Source of the DNA: JAFNAG01 sp963739235
Lineage (GTDB): Bacteria > Acidobacteriota > UBA6911
NCBI GenBank assembly: GCA_963739235.1
Contig: CAVTZY010000017.1
Span: forward strand, 62,001 to 126,000
Length of the DNA: 64,000 bases
Direction of reading: 5' to 3'
The notes below the pieces were generated by a model, which saw only the letters and a list, made by a program, of their open reading frames with translations, did no database searches and was not told the origin of the DNA. The position numbers and the translations under genes are program-made. The first letter of the stretch is position 1, and every line of letters begins with the position of its first letter. Shown piece after piece: positions 8,103-17,685 of this stretch.

Positions 8103-10443
8103 TGACCTTTTGCACCTCAACCAGGATTGTATGCTGCGCATTGCCGTGAGCCAGCGGAGTCGGCCTCTGACTGGTCAGAACATTGATGCATCCTCTCTGG
8201 CACACGCCACTGCTGCCCGGCGTGTACCAAGCACCTTGCGGAATTGCGACCACCCCCGGCCGCACGCGCTTGGTAATACGCACCCGGATGACCAAGGCAC
8301 CGCGATCATTGAAGGCTCTTACCTTCATACCATCCACGATTCCACGCGCGCCGGCATCTTGAGGGCTGATCCACATGACCTGGGGATCGGCCTCTTCCAT
8401 CCAGGCATTCTCGTCGAACGTGGAGTGCGTACGCCTCTTGTAATGAGGACCGATACACTGCAAAGGGTATTTCTGGATCAGAGGATCTTCCGGTCCTTCC
8501 CATGCGGCAATATACGCGGGGATTGCGGGGATATCGGGTTTGTGCATGTCGTAGAGCGTCTTCGAAAAAATCTCAATCTTTCCCGAGGGCGTTTTGAAGG
8601 GATGCGTGGCAGGGTTTTTGATCTCGCGCTCAAACGCCACGTAAGGCTGAGGTGGTTCGCGATAGACACCTTCCCTTTTCAGATCTTCGTAAGCGGGAAA
8701 TCCCGGGGTCGCCTTCCCCGCTTCCGCGACAATCTGCTTCAGCCAGTCCTCCCGGGTTTTGCCCTCGGTAAACTTCTCCCCGACTCCCAGCTTCTGGGCC
8801 ACCTGGGCAAGCCACGAGTATTCGTTCCTGCATTCGCCGGGCGGCTCCACGACCTTGTTGCCGAAGACGACGTACTTCTCGCCCGACCACGGAAACCCGA
8901 GGTCGTTGCGCTCGAGTGAATTGTCGGCAGGCAGCAGGATGTCAGCGAATCTCGCACTAGGGGTCATAAAGTGATCGGATACGACGATACATTCTACGAG
9001 CATCTCATTTTGAAGAATCGCAATCGTGCGATGGATGTCGGCATGCTGATTGACGAGCATGTTACTTGCCAGATTGAAGATGAACTTGATGTTGCTCGCA
9101 AGTGGCCCGTCTTTCACGCCATCGTCGGGAGTCATCGCCCGGCCGCGGATGATGGCATCCGTCCACAAGAAGACAGGAATTCGAGCGGTTACCGGATTGA
9201 TCCCAGTAGGGAGTTCTCCCACACCGAGGCCGAGCAACCGTCCTCCTTCGCCGCCTCCCCAACCGCCGCCGAGAATGCCGAAGTTGCCCGTAATGCAGGC
9301 CAGCACGATTCCTGCGCGGACCGACTGCTCTCCGTGAGCGTGCCGTTGGGGGCCTAGGCCTTGCAGCAACTGGGCAGGCTTGGCTGTGGCATAGTCTCTA
9401 GCAAGAGCCCGAATCGTGGCAGCGTCGATCCCGGTAATCGGCGCGGCCCATTCAGGAGTCTTCGGAATCCGGTCGGACGATCCGAGCACGTAGCTCTTGA
9501 AGGACTTCCCTCCCGGCACGCCCGGAGACATATGCGCTTCATCAAAACCGATGCAGTGCTTGTCCAGGAATGCCTGGTCATGGAGATTTTCAGAAATGAT
9601 GACATGGGCCATCGCGATGAAAAGTGCCGTGTCTGTGGTCGGCTTCAGTGGCAGCCACTGGTCTGCAAATGTCGCCGCGGTCTCCGTGTAACGCGGATCG
9701 ACAACGATGATTCTCGCGCCTGCATCCCTGGCCTTACCCAAATAATAGTTGGAATTGGTCTCAAAGACGGTCTCCGCCGGATTGAATCCGTTCAGGACGA
9801 TCAGCTTCGAATGAACCAGCGTCTGATAGGAGCTGGTATCCCGGTAGCCAACAATGAAAGGGGCCGTGTATCGCAGACACGCTGAGCTGTAACTGTTGTA
9901 GTAGCCGAGGTACCCGCCCAGCAGATTCATCAGGCGCCGCGCCGACGCCACACCCGAAATGGCGCCGCAATCGCCCGTGCCGAGTTGGATGTAGATGGAC
10001 ATCGGCCCGAAGCGATCGAGGATTCTTTTCAGATTTGCGGCGATGATGTCAATCGCCTCACCCCAGGAAATGCGCTGAAACTTTCCTTCACCTCTTCGAC
10101 CCACCCGCTTCATCGGGTACAGCAGGCGATCGGGTTCATAGAGGCGATTTCTCAATGCACGGCCTTTGAGGCAGGCGCGGAGCTGGGGCCTGGCATCGGA
10201 ATCGGTCGACTCGTCCGTGCTGATCCGCACAATTTGGCCGCCCTTGATGTGCGCCTTCAGATGGCAGCGCCCGCCGCAATTGTTGTTGCACATTACGGTG
10301 AGAATGCGCGTGCCGTCTTCTCCGACAGCTTCGGCGACGACCTGATCAAGCACCAGGCGCCCGAAGATCTCTCCTACCGCAACGCCGCCCGCGGCAGCTC
10401 CAGAGAGCTTTAAAAATGATCTCCGATCAAGCCCTATGTGCAC
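8083..10443 (-). CDS. dmsA: DmsA-type molybdopterin oxidoreductase catalytic subunit, TAT-exported
   Basis: Large molybdenum bis-MGD subunit of the DMSO reductase family, about 786 residues. The GTG at 10443 is chosen because GGGAGG sits seven bases upstream and it places a twin-arginine signal (DRRSFLKLSGAAAGG) at the N-terminus. An N-terminal [4Fe-4S] site follows (CNNNCGGRC plus a cysteine in LRACLKGR). The segment YYNSYSSACLRY probably supplies the serine-type molybdenum ligand. The C-terminal MGD-binding domain is intact (PHYKRRTHSTFDEN, GAWYTPG). Operon with the ferredoxin and anchor subunits. Likely acceptors include DMSO, other S- or N-oxides or selenate; the sequence alone does not decide. 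A decayed IS3 element lies 147 bp upstream, across the presumed promoter region. Confidence 0.9.
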   Translation of the reverse strand: MHIGLDRRSFLKLSGAAAGGVAVGEIFGRLVLDQVVAEAVGEDGTRILTVMCNNNCGGRCHLKAHIKGGQIVRISTDESTDSDARPQLRACLKGRALRNRLYEPDRLLYPMKRVGRRGEGKFQRISWGEAIDIIAANLKRILDRFGPMSIYIQLGTGDCGAISGVASARRLMNLLGGYLGYYNSYSSACLRYTAPFIVGYRDTSSYQTLVHSKLIVLNGFNPAETVFETNSNYYLGKARDAGARIIVVDPRYTETAATFADQWLPLKPTTDTALFIAMAHVIISENLHDQAFLDKHCIGFDEAHMSPGVPGGKSFKSYVLGSSDRIPKTPEWAAPITGIDAATIRALARDYATAKPAQLLQGLGPQRHAHGEQSVRAGIVLACITGNFGILGGGWGGGEGGRLLGLGVGELPTGINPVTARIPVFLWTDAIIRGRAMTPDDGVKDGPLASNIKFIFNLASNMLVNQHADIHRTIAILQNEMLVECIVVSDHFMTPSARFADILLPADNSLERNDLGFPWSGEKYVVFGNKVVEPPGECRNEYSWLAQVAQKLGVGEKFTEGKTREDWLKQIVAEAGKATPGFPAYEDLKREGVYREPPQPYVAFEREIKNPATHPFKTPSGKIEIFSKTLYDMHKPDIPAIPAYIAAWEGPEDPLIQKYPLQCIGPHYKRRTHSTFDENAWMEEADPQVMWISPQDAGARGIVDGMKVRAFNDRGALVIRVRITKRVRPGVVAIPQGAWYTPGSSGVCQRGCINVLTSQRPTPLAHGNAQHTILVEVQKVNGGSGD

Positions 10444-10652
10444 CAGTCGCCCTCCCACTCCCCTTCCAGGTGGCAGCCATTCTACTCCTGCTCGAACCCA
10501 ACCGGCACCACGAAATCCAATCTGAGTTACCGTTTCAAAAGCGCAGGATCTCAACCCAACATGGGAGCACATCCTCCGCCAGTAGTATGTGACCTGCCCC
10601 CCTATAATCGGTCCAGATGTCATGTCAGATTTGGGACGATTCGGGAGGTCCG

Positions 10653-10931
10653 ATGAGCAAGAAACAATTCACAATTGAGCAAATCATCGCAAAGTTGCGG
10701 GAGGCTGAGGTATCTCTTTCCCAAGGAGCGACGATCGCCGTAGTGTGCCGCTCTCTGGAAGTTACCGAGCAGACCTACTATCGCTGGCGCAAAGCCTATG
10801 GTGGAATACGACAGGACCAGGCCAAGCGACTGAAGGAACTCGAGCAGGAGAATGCGCGACTGCGTAAGGCAGTATCCGACCTGACCCTGGATAAACTCAT
10901 TCTCAAGGAGGCATGCCGGGGAAACTCATAA
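10653..10931 (+). CDS. IS3-family transposase OrfA (helix-turn-helix protein)
   Basis: A 92-residue OrfA with a typical HTH (IIAKLREAEVSLSQG...CRSLEVTEQTYYRWRK) followed by a leucine-rich coiled segment (RLKELEQENARLRKAVSDL). The ATG at 10653 is preceded by GGGAGG. OrfB begins inside its end in another frame, as usual in IS3 elements, where a programmed -1 shift makes the OrfAB transposase. Since orfB is broken, the protein is probably not active in transposition here. Confidence 0.85.
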   Translation: MSKKQFTIEQIIAKLREAEVSLSQGATIAVVCRSLEVTEQTYYRWRKAYGGIRQDQAKRLKELEQENARLRKAVSDLTLDKLILKEACRGNS

Positions 10932-11763
10932 GCCCGGCCCGAAGGCGACAGTGTGTTCAACGAGTATGTGAGGCACTGGATGTTTCGGAGCGCCGGGCAT
11001 GTCAGATCCTGGGTCAGGCACGATCTGCACAGCGGCACCGCCCCATCGATGCCGGAGACGAGGATGCACTGACGCGTTCGATCATCCTGCTGGCGAGTCG
11101 ATTCGGTCGCTATGGTTACCGACGAATCACCGCGCTGCTGAAACGTGCCGGATGGAGAGTAAATCACAAGAGAGTGGAACGGATTTGGAGGGAGCAAGGG
11201 TTGAAAGTGCCGTAGAAACAGGCCAGACGGGGGCGCTTATGGCTCAACGATGGTTCTTGCGTACGATTGAAGCCCTGCTGGCCCAACCATGTCTGGTCCT
11301 ACGACTTCATGGCCGACCGGACATTCGAACGACGTCCACTCAAGATACTTACGGTCTTGGATGAATATGGTCGGGAGTGACGATTGAAGTTGAGCGATCT
11401 CTCCAATCCATCCACGTATTGGAACGCATGGCGGACTTATTTGTGGCGCGTGGGTTGCCCGATTACATCCGTTCCGATAATGGTCCTGAGTTTACTGCGA
11501 AGCAGCTTCAGGCGTGGCTCGAGCGACTCGGAATGGATACGTTGTTCATCGAGCCTGGGAGTCCATGGGAGAATGCCATCATGGAGGGTTTCTTCGGCAC
11601 TCTCAAAACGGAATTGGTTTACCATTGAAATTACGGAACCAGGAGCGAGGCGCAGTCGGAAATTTTTGAATTTGTTGAAGTGTTTTACGGCCGTCAGCGG
11701 CTTCACTCGGCCCTGGGCTATCGGAGCCCAGCCGAGTATGAACAGATAGCCAAAGCCGCTTAA
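10913..11763 (+). pseudogene. IS3-family transposase OrfB, inactivated
   Basis: The integrase-core protein of the IS3 element is spread over several frames. The N-terminal part runs to an in-frame TAG at 11213 (after the KHKRVERIWREQGLKVP-like segment). The NHVWSYDF region continues in the same frame to a second break near 11375. The middle (YIRSDNGPEFTAKQ, IEPGSPWENA) is in a further frame and stops at about 11628. The tail (FYGRQRLHSALGYRSPAEYEQ) ends with TAA at 11763. D and E of the DDE core are still readable. At least three lesions show real decay. Confidence 0.85.
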
Positions 11764-11955
11764 CCCCGTGTCAACAGTTTCTGGGGACTTTCATCCGACT
11801 TCCGACCAATAACCAATACAGGGAAGCTGGCAGGCCGAGGTGGTTTTCATGCGTCATTGGGTGCCCGCCTTGCGGATGTGGAACTGTTTAGAAGAGGATA
11901 CGCCGTTCGTGTCATTGGAGGCTGCATTGGGTCCGCCCCGCACGCATCGGAAGTT

Positions 11956-11982
11956 TTGACGAGAGATCGGAAAGGCTATATC
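11956..11982 (+). promoter_or_regulatory. possible promoter upstream of the E1 gene
   Basis: TTGACG at 11956-11961 and TATATC at 11977-11982 are separated by 15 bases, a little short for a sigma-70 promoter. They lie 25 bases before the TTG start at 12008. No other gene in the 210 bp after the IS3 element could use it. Confidence 0.3.
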
Positions 11983-12007
11983 TTTATCCTGAAACGGGAG
12001 GGTCAAA

Positions 12008-14068
12008 TTGATTGCAGTCGATCCGGATTTTGACTGGCGAGAGATTGCCCGCTTGTGTCTCACATCTCGATTTTTGGATGAGCTCGAAGAGCAGGAACTG
12101 GCTCCACGGGGCTACATCAACTACCAGTTTTCCGCACGCGGCCACGAGTTGGGACAGGTGCTTATCAGTCAAATACTCACAAGGCCTTTTGACGCGGCAA
12201 CTGTCTATTACCGTTCCCGCCCTTTTGCCCTTGGTTCCGGCCTGACACTAGTTGAGGCGCTCGGCTCGCAGATGGCCCGTGCCGGGGGTATGAGCAACGG
12301 CCGCGATGTGGGCGCGACGTTCAACATGCCGCGGCGGGGGAAAGCCGCCATTCTGCCGATGGCAGGCGAAGTGGGATCGGGTTACACGCCCGCCGCGGGA
12401 TGGGCACAGGCGCTTCAATATCGGCGCGATCAGCTGGGTGAAACCCGGGTCGCCGATGGCATTGCCGTAACGTTCGGCGGCGAAGGTTCGGTGGCGACCA
12501 ATGGTTTCTGGTCAGGATTGACAATCGCCACTACGCTAAAACTGCCCTTGCTGTTTGTCATCGAAGATAACGGGTACGCCATTTCGGTGCCCGGTTCTGC
12601 ACAAACCCCCGGGGGCAACATCGCCGAAAACCTCGCTTCATTCAAGAACCTCCGCATATGGTCCGGGAGCGGAACCTATCCCCCTGAAACAGCTCACCTT
12701 GTAATGGAAGCAGTCCAGTATGTCCGGAGCTGGCATGGTCCTGCCCTCCTCAGAATGACCGTGCCCCGGCTCTCCGGGCACACCCGGATTGACAATCAGG
12801 CATACAAGAGCCGGCAGGTTCTTGAAGAAGAATGGTCGCGTGACCCAATTCGACTTCTGCGGGATTTTCTCGTTCCGGCCACTTATTCCCGGTATGATTG
12901 GGAATCACTGGTCAAAGAGGTCCAGGCCCATGTTCGTGACGCTGCCGGCCAAGCCTCAGCCCTGGCGCTGCCTGAACCCGAAACCATCCGCCGGTACGTC
13001 TTTGCAGAGCCTGGAGAATCGCAGCAGGTCGGCGGGCTGGCCGCAGAGGGTATTGTCCCGTACCCCGGCAGTGATACACCCGGTCCGGATTCTCCAGTGC
13101 GCATGAATTTCGTCGATGCCATACGCCGCACGCTCGACCACGAATTGTCCGCTAATCCGCGCCTGATCGTCTTTGGCGAGGATGTTGGAGAAAAGGGAGG
13201 AGTTCATGCATCCACAATGGGCCTCATGCAAAAGCATGGTGCAGCGCGCGTGTTTGACACCAGCCTGTCTGAAGAGGGGATTATCGGCCGGGCGGTCGGC
13301 ATGGCGTACGCAGGATTGCTCCCTGTGCCTGAGATCCAGTTCCGCAAGTACGCTGACCCGGCGATGGAACAGATCCATAACACCGGCACCATCCGCTGGC
13401 GCACACACAACCGTTTTGCGGCTCCGATGGTCATCCGCATGCCGGGGGGATTCCGGCGCATCGGGGACCCCTGGCACAGCATGAGCAACGAAATCATATT
13501 TGCCCACGCGGTTGGTTGGAAGCTGGCGTTCCCTTCCAACGCCGATGATGGAGTCGGCCTCCTGCGCACTGCGCTGCGGTGTGGTGACCCGGTGATATTT
13601 TTTGAACATCGAGCTGTGCTGGATTCTTCCTGGGCACGCCGTCCTTATCCGGGCGATGACTATGCAATCCCTTTCGGCCAGGCAAGGCTGATCTTGGAGG
13701 GAAGTGACTTGACGGTCATCACATGGGGTGCGATGGTGGAGCGTTGCGAGGCTGCCGCCAGAGAAACCGGCGCATCGGTTGAAATCATCGACCTCCGGAC
13801 GATTGTGCCTTGGGATAAAAAATCGGTGCTGGAGTCGGTCAGAAAGAATGCGAAGTGCCTGATCGTCCATGAGGACATTCAATTGGGCGGGTTTGGCGCG
13901 GAAATCGCCGCCACTCTTGCCGATGAAGCATTCATGCACCTGGATGGTCCCATTCAAAGGTTTGCCGTGCCGGGTGTGCCCATTCCCTATAGCACTCTTT
14001 TGATGGATGCGGTGGTTCCGACGATTTCTCAAATCAAGCAGAAGATGGAACATCTGCTGGCATATTAG
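12008..14068 (+). CDS. fused alpha-beta E1 component of a 2-oxoacid (branched-chain type) dehydrogenase
   Basis: Thiamine-diphosphate-dependent decarboxylase/dehydrogenase subunit. The N-terminal half (about 1-340) is E1-alpha with the ThDP motif GGEGSVATNGFWSG...VIEDN. The C-terminal half (about 355-686) is E1-beta (VFGEDVGEKGGVHASTMGL, MPGGFRRIGDPWHS, VHEDIQLGGFG). The two chains are separate in most bacteria but fused in several phyla. The start is TTG, supported by GGGAGGG five bases upstream. No E2 or E3 gene lies in the window, so the partner is elsewhere. The neighbouring fumarylacetoacetase suggests amino-acid catabolism, consistent with a branched-chain 2-oxoacid substrate, but this is inference. 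Confidence 0.88.
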   Translation: MIAVDPDFDWREIARLCLTSRFLDELEEQELAPRGYINYQFSARGHELGQVLISQILTRPFDAATVYYRSRPFALGSGLTLVEALGSQMARAGGMSNGRDVGATFNMPRRGKAAILPMAGEVGSGYTPAAGWAQALQYRRDQLGETRVADGIAVTFGGEGSVATNGFWSGLTIATTLKLPLLFVIEDNGYAISVPGSAQTPGGNIAENLASFKNLRIWSGSGTYPPETAHLVMEAVQYVRSWHGPALLRMTVPRLSGHTRIDNQAYKSRQVLEEEWSRDPIRLLRDFLVPATYSRYDWESLVKEVQAHVRDAAGQASALALPEPETIRRYVFAEPGESQQVGGLAAEGIVPYPGSDTPGPDSPVRMNFVDAIRRTLDHELSANPRLIVFGEDVGEKGGVHASTMGLMQKHGAARVFDTSLSEEGIIGRAVGMAYAGLLPVPEIQFRKYADPAMEQIHNTGTIRWRTHNRFAAPMVIRMPGGFRRIGDPWHSMSNEIIFAHAVGWKLAFPSNADDGVGLLRTALRCGDPVIFFEHRAVLDSSWARRPYPGDDYAIPFGQARLILEGSDLTVITWGAMVERCEAAARETGASVEIIDLRTIVPWDKKSVLESVRKNAKCLIVHEDIQLGGFGAEIAATLADEAFMHLDGPIQRFAVPGVPIPYSTLLMDAVVPTISQIKQKMEHLLAY

Positions 14069-14149
14069 CCTGCAAATGTTCCATCTGCGAACCACCCGCT
14101 GCGCTCGATTCATCCTCTGACCTATGAGCCTTCAGGTCCTTCAGGGATC

Positions 14150-14401
14150 ATGCACGGCTTCTTGAACATGCTGCTGGCCTCGGCCCTTGCACACGCAGGA
14201 GCAGATGTCAGAGTTGTAGAGGCGATGCTGCAGGAGGAATCCACTGAAGCCTTCAAGTTCAACGATGACGGGATTCTCTGGCGCGACCAACAGCTTGCCA
14301 ATTGCCAACTGATCAATATGCGCGAGCAGTTGTTCGTGGCCTTTGGCGCCTGCTCTTTCCAGGAACCCACATCCGAAATGAAAGCCCTCAACCTGCTATG
14401 A
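14150..14401 (+). CDS. unidentified small protein, translationally coupled to fumarylacetoacetase
   Basis: An 83-residue frame beginning at ATG 14150. The same frame reads sensibly for about 25 codons further upstream (HPLTYEPSGPSGI...) without a start codon, so it could be the C-terminal part of a longer ancestral protein. Recognisable segments are HGFLNMLLASALAHAGAD, a charged middle (MLQEESTEAFKF) and REQLFVAFGACSFQEP near the end. Its TGA overlaps the ATG of the next gene (ATGA), which supports translation. I do not recognise the family with confidence. Confidence 0.5.
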   Translation: MHGFLNMLLASALAHAGADVRVVEAMLQEESTEAFKFNDDGILWRDQQLANCQLINMREQLFVAFGACSFQEPTSEMKALNLL

Positions 14402-15741
14402 GCTACGCGATCAACGATACCCATGATCCCTCTATCGAGTGTCGAGTCGAATCCGCCCATGATCCCAAAACTGATTTTCCGATACAGAACCTGCCGTTTG
14501 GGGTATTCGCGCGCCTGCAAGGAGATCCGCAGCCACATACAGGCATTGCAATTGGGGACTGCATCCTGGATCTCGTGGAGTGCAGAAACCAAGGCCTGCT
14601 GGATGGCCTGTTAAACTCATGGATCGATGCAAGCGCATGCGATTCGCTCAATGCTTTGATGACGCTCGGGCCCGAATGCTGGTCCGCCCTGCGCAAAAGG
14701 GTCAGCCTGTTGCTGAGGACGAACAGTGGTAAATTCCGAAAGGCGGCAGGCCAGATCGATGCCGCACTCGTACCGATGGCGGAAACCAGGATGTTGTTGC
14801 CGGCCCGCATCGGGGATTACACCGATTTTTACGCATCGATCCATCACGCGCACAATGTCGGCAGCATGTTCCGCCCGGATAACCCGTTACTGCCCAACTA
14901 CAAATATGTGCCTGTCGGCTATCACGGGCGCGCGTCGTCGATTGTGGTCAGCGGCACCCCGGTGCAACGTCCCTGCGGGCAATCCGAGGGTGCGAACGCG
15001 GTGCCGAGCTTTGGTCCAAGCCGCATGCTGGATTACGAATTGGAGGTTGGCGCCTTTATCGGCCCCGGCAATTCTCTGGGAAAGCCGATCGAGATTACAG
15101 AGGCCGAGTCCCATCTCTTTGGACTGTGCCTGGTCAATGATTGGTCGGCGCGCGATATCCAAAAGTGGGAATACCAGCCGTTGGGGCCGTTTCTGGCCAA
15201 GAGCTTTGCAACAACCATCTCTCCTTGGGTGGTCACCATGGAGGCCCTGGCTCCGTATCGTGTCGCGGCGTTGCCGCGGCCTCCGGGAGATCCCGCGCCG
15301 CTGCCTTATTTGAGCGCTCCTGAAAACCGGGAAAGAGGCGGCGTCGGTTTAATCCTCGAAGTGCTCTTATGCTCGGAGCGAATGCGCGTGGGCAGCCTTG
15401 CTCCCGTCTTGCTCAGCCGCGGCAATCTTGGAGATCTGTACTGGACGTTGGCGCAGCTACTGACCCATCACGCAAGTAATGGCTGCAATCTTCGCCCGGG
15501 AGATTTGATCGCGAGCGGCACCGTGTCCGGCACCACCCCGCAGTCGCGCGGCAGCCTGCTTGAACTGACGTGGCGCGGCACCGAACCGGTTGCACTGCCG
15601 GGGGAGAGACTCGCCGGTTCCTGGAAGATGGTGACGAGATCACCTTTCGCGGCCGCGCTGAGCGCGCTGGCTTTGCCGGCATCGGTTTCGGCGCGTGTCG
15701 TGGAATTATTCATGGATTCAGCGACCCTGCATCTTGCCTAA
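14398..15741 (+). CDS. fahA: fumarylacetoacetase
   Basis: Cleaves 4-fumarylacetoacetate to fumarate and acetoacetate, the last step of tyrosine/homogentisate degradation, in the cytoplasm. 447 residues, normal for FAH. The N-terminal SH3-like domain is followed by the catalytic domain with DYTDFYASIHHAHNVG (catalytic His and metal-binding Asp), YHGRASSIVVSGTPV, the metal-binding ELEVGAFIGPGN and VNDWSARDIQKWEYQPLGPF. The ATG at 14398 overlaps the stop of the upstream small ORF. No homogentisate dioxygenase or HPPD gene is in the window. Confidence 0.95.
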   Translation: MSYAINDTHDPSIECRVESAHDPKTDFPIQNLPFGVFARLQGDPQPHTGIAIGDCILDLVECRNQGLLDGLLNSWIDASACDSLNALMTLGPECWSALRKRVSLLLRTNSGKFRKAAGQIDAALVPMAETRMLLPARIGDYTDFYASIHHAHNVGSMFRPDNPLLPNYKYVPVGYHGRASSIVVSGTPVQRPCGQSEGANAVPSFGPSRMLDYELEVGAFIGPGNSLGKPIEITEAESHLFGLCLVNDWSARDIQKWEYQPLGPFLAKSFATTISPWVVTMEALAPYRVAALPRPPGDPAPLPYLSAPENRERGGVGLILEVLLCSERMRVGSLAPVLLSRGNLGDLYWTLAQLLTHHASNGCNLRPGDLIASGTVSGTTPQSRGSLLELTWRGTEPVALPGERLAGSWKMVTRSPFAAALSALALPASVSARVVELFMDSATLHLA

Positions 15742-15872
15742 CAAGACCATGCGGGAGCATTCTTATCTTATGTAGCGGGTTCGGGTGAATAGATCAGGTG
15801 AACCAGGAAACCAGGGGCTTTCCGGTATGCGCTACCGGGCGTCTGGTTCGAGATCCATAAGGAGGTGGGTAA

Positions 15873-16781
15873 ATGGTTACGAGTTTCGCCGGACAACATG
15901 CAAAGGAAACACGGGCGCGTCTGCAGGGGAGTTCCTATCCTCCGGACAGGGTCGAAAAATATTGTCACCTGGTCGAACGCATCGAACGGGAGATCCTGCC
16001 ACATGAAGTGATCACCAACAACCAGTACACCAAATGGTTCGATAAAGGGGGATTCGATCTCACCGATGCCCGTCACTTCCTGGCTCAATTCTCCGTATTC
16101 TCCAATCACTTTATCGTGGCTCAGCTGTTGAAGACCATTAATGCGCCGACTCTCGAGGCTATGCACGCCTCGAAGGAAATCCTGATGAACGAATTGGGTG
16201 TGTCCTTCCACAACCCTCATAAGAAATCCGCGGCCAAGGATGCCGCGGCGCAGAACGCAGAGGATCTGTACGAATTTGAAGGGACAGTAAATGGATCGGT
16301 GTTTCGCTTTTCCGCTGCCCATTTCGAGTGGCTTCTGCGCATAACCACTCACCTGGGTCTCCAATTCAAGGATGTCGGAAAAAGAAGGCACGGAACCAAG
16401 AGTACCCTGTTTTTCTGCGACGAGCTCGCCAGAATCTACGCCTCTGACGATACCAGTATTGCTTTGGGAGCCAGCTTCGCGGTGGAGAATTGGGCGGCAG
16501 CCGGTTTTTGGAAGGAGCTGATCCGGGGCCTGCAGATCTTCAAGGAGCGCGAAGCGCCAGGAATGCCCCTGGGTTTCTTTACCTGGCACGACATGGTCGA
16601 AGACCAGCACGCGCAGCACACCTGGGACGAGCTCGAGGAGGAATTTTTCACCCACGAGGACGTGGATGAGGACAAATTCATCAAAGGCGGTGTGATGATG
16701 CTGGACGGGGTACTGGCCTTCTGGAACGGATTGAATGCTAACCGGCTGGGGCGGGAGAACGTCCGCAAGCTCGCATCCTGA
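15873..16781 (+). CDS. heme-oxygenase-like, putative diiron (HDO-type) protein
   Basis: A 302-residue helical protein with a perfect AAGGAGGTGG ribosome-binding site. It has the residue pattern I associate with heme-oxygenase-like diiron oxidases/oxygenases (relatives of UndA, CADD, SznF): NELGVSFHNPH (Glu107, His113/116), AVENWAAAGFW (Glu205) and FTWHDMVEDQHAQHTW (His239, Asp244, His246/249). These could hold two irons. Substrate unknown. It stands between fumarylacetoacetase and a DinB protein, all on the plus strand, with separate ribosome-binding sites. Alternative: an uncharacterised TenA-like protein. Confidence 0.6.
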   Translation: MVTSFAGQHAKETRARLQGSSYPPDRVEKYCHLVERIEREILPHEVITNNQYTKWFDKGGFDLTDARHFLAQFSVFSNHFIVAQLLKTINAPTLEAMHASKEILMNELGVSFHNPHKKSAAKDAAAQNAEDLYEFEGTVNGSVFRFSAAHFEWLLRITTHLGLQFKDVGKRRHGTKSTLFFCDELARIYASDDTSIALGASFAVENWAAAGFWKELIRGLQIFKEREAPGMPLGFFTWHDMVEDQHAQHTWDELEEEFFTHEDVDEDKFIKGGVMMLDGVLAFWNGLNANRLGRENVRKLAS

Positions 16782-16968
16782 CGGCATGTGCCGTTCCCTT
16801 GCCAGGGTTACACCGGCGTTTCTTGCGCCGGCCGCGGTTATGTTCCTCTGCTTCGGCGACAATCGAGATGATTTCGTCGTGCACGGCCGATTGCCTGAGG
16901 ACCGAGGACCGTTTGGGGCGTTTCCCCAACTTAATTGACGCAACTCACTCAAATTCGGAGGCGAATCC

Positions 16969-17469
16969 GTGTATCGGACTATCGAGGATTTCAAGAAGGA
17001 CTGGGCATACGAGAGCGAGATGACCTCAAAGATTTTCGACAAATTGACGGATGCCTCGCTGGGCCAGCGGGTGACACCCGATGGGCGCACCCTGGGCTTT
17101 CTCGCCTGGCACATTGTCGTGTCCCTGGGAATGGCGACTGAGGCCGGTTTACCATTCCAAGCATCAGGGGACTTCAGCAGTCAGCCACTATCGCGCGCTG
17201 CTGACATCAAAAAAGCCTACGAGAAATCCGCCGCCGAAATGATTGCTTCGATCGGGAAGCATTGGAAAGATACCAACCTCCTCGAAGAGGTCGAGATGTA
17301 CGGCTTAACGTGGACGCGCGGCTACGCTCTGCTCGCCATGGTCAAGCACCAGACTCATCATCGCGGGCAGATGACGGTACTGATGCGTCAAGCCGGATTG
17401 GTCGTCCCCGGCGCATACGGCCCTGCAAAAGAGGAGTGGGCCGCCATGGGATTGGAGGCCTTGCCGTAG
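16969..17469 (+). CDS. DinB-like four-helix metalloprotein
   Basis: 166 residues with the DinB/YfiT-like arrangement: His48 in FLAWHIV and His127/His131 in MVKHQTHHRGQ form the usual three-histidine metal site. GTG start preceded by GGAG. In other bacteria this superfamily includes thiol-S-transferases and stress-induced proteins of unknown role; here no substrate can be assigned. The spacing to neighbours argues for its own transcript. Confidence 0.85.
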   Translation: MYRTIEDFKKDWAYESEMTSKIFDKLTDASLGQRVTPDGRTLGFLAWHIVVSLGMATEAGLPFQASGDFSSQPLSRAADIKKAYEKSAAEMIASIGKHWKDTNLLEEVEMYGLTWTRGYALLAMVKHQTHHRGQMTVLMRQAGLVVPGAYGPAKEEWAAMGLEALP

Positions 17470-17685
17470 TCCGATGAACGGGGGGGAAGGGCCCGACCGG
17501 TGAGGCCGTCTCAAAACTGGGAACCCGGAGGGACGCCAAAAGAGTAGCCGGGGGCGAACCATCCACTTCATCCATCTTGTCATTGCGGATTTCCCGTTCC
17601 GGCCAAAGCTCTGCTTATGTCGGCAGTGTGACGCGTCCCGGGAGGGCCGGGGCAGAAATGAGCCTGCCCCGGCACATCCATGCCT

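Larger units (their letters stand above)
10590..11793 (+). mobile_element. decayed IS3-family insertion sequence
   Basis: About 1.2 kb holding an intact orfA and a broken orfB of IS3 type. Proposed ends are TGACCTGCCCCCC on the left and GGGGACTTTCA on the right; they are only weak inverted repeats of each other (TGA then a C-run), so the boundaries are approximate. No clear target duplication was seen. The element sits between the dms operon, read leftward, and the E1 gene, read rightward. Confidence 0.75.

Noticed and set aside
12956..14113. Minus-strand frame of 385 codons opposite the E1 gene
   Set aside because: Shadow of the fused E1 coding sequence; composition is low-complexity and no family features.
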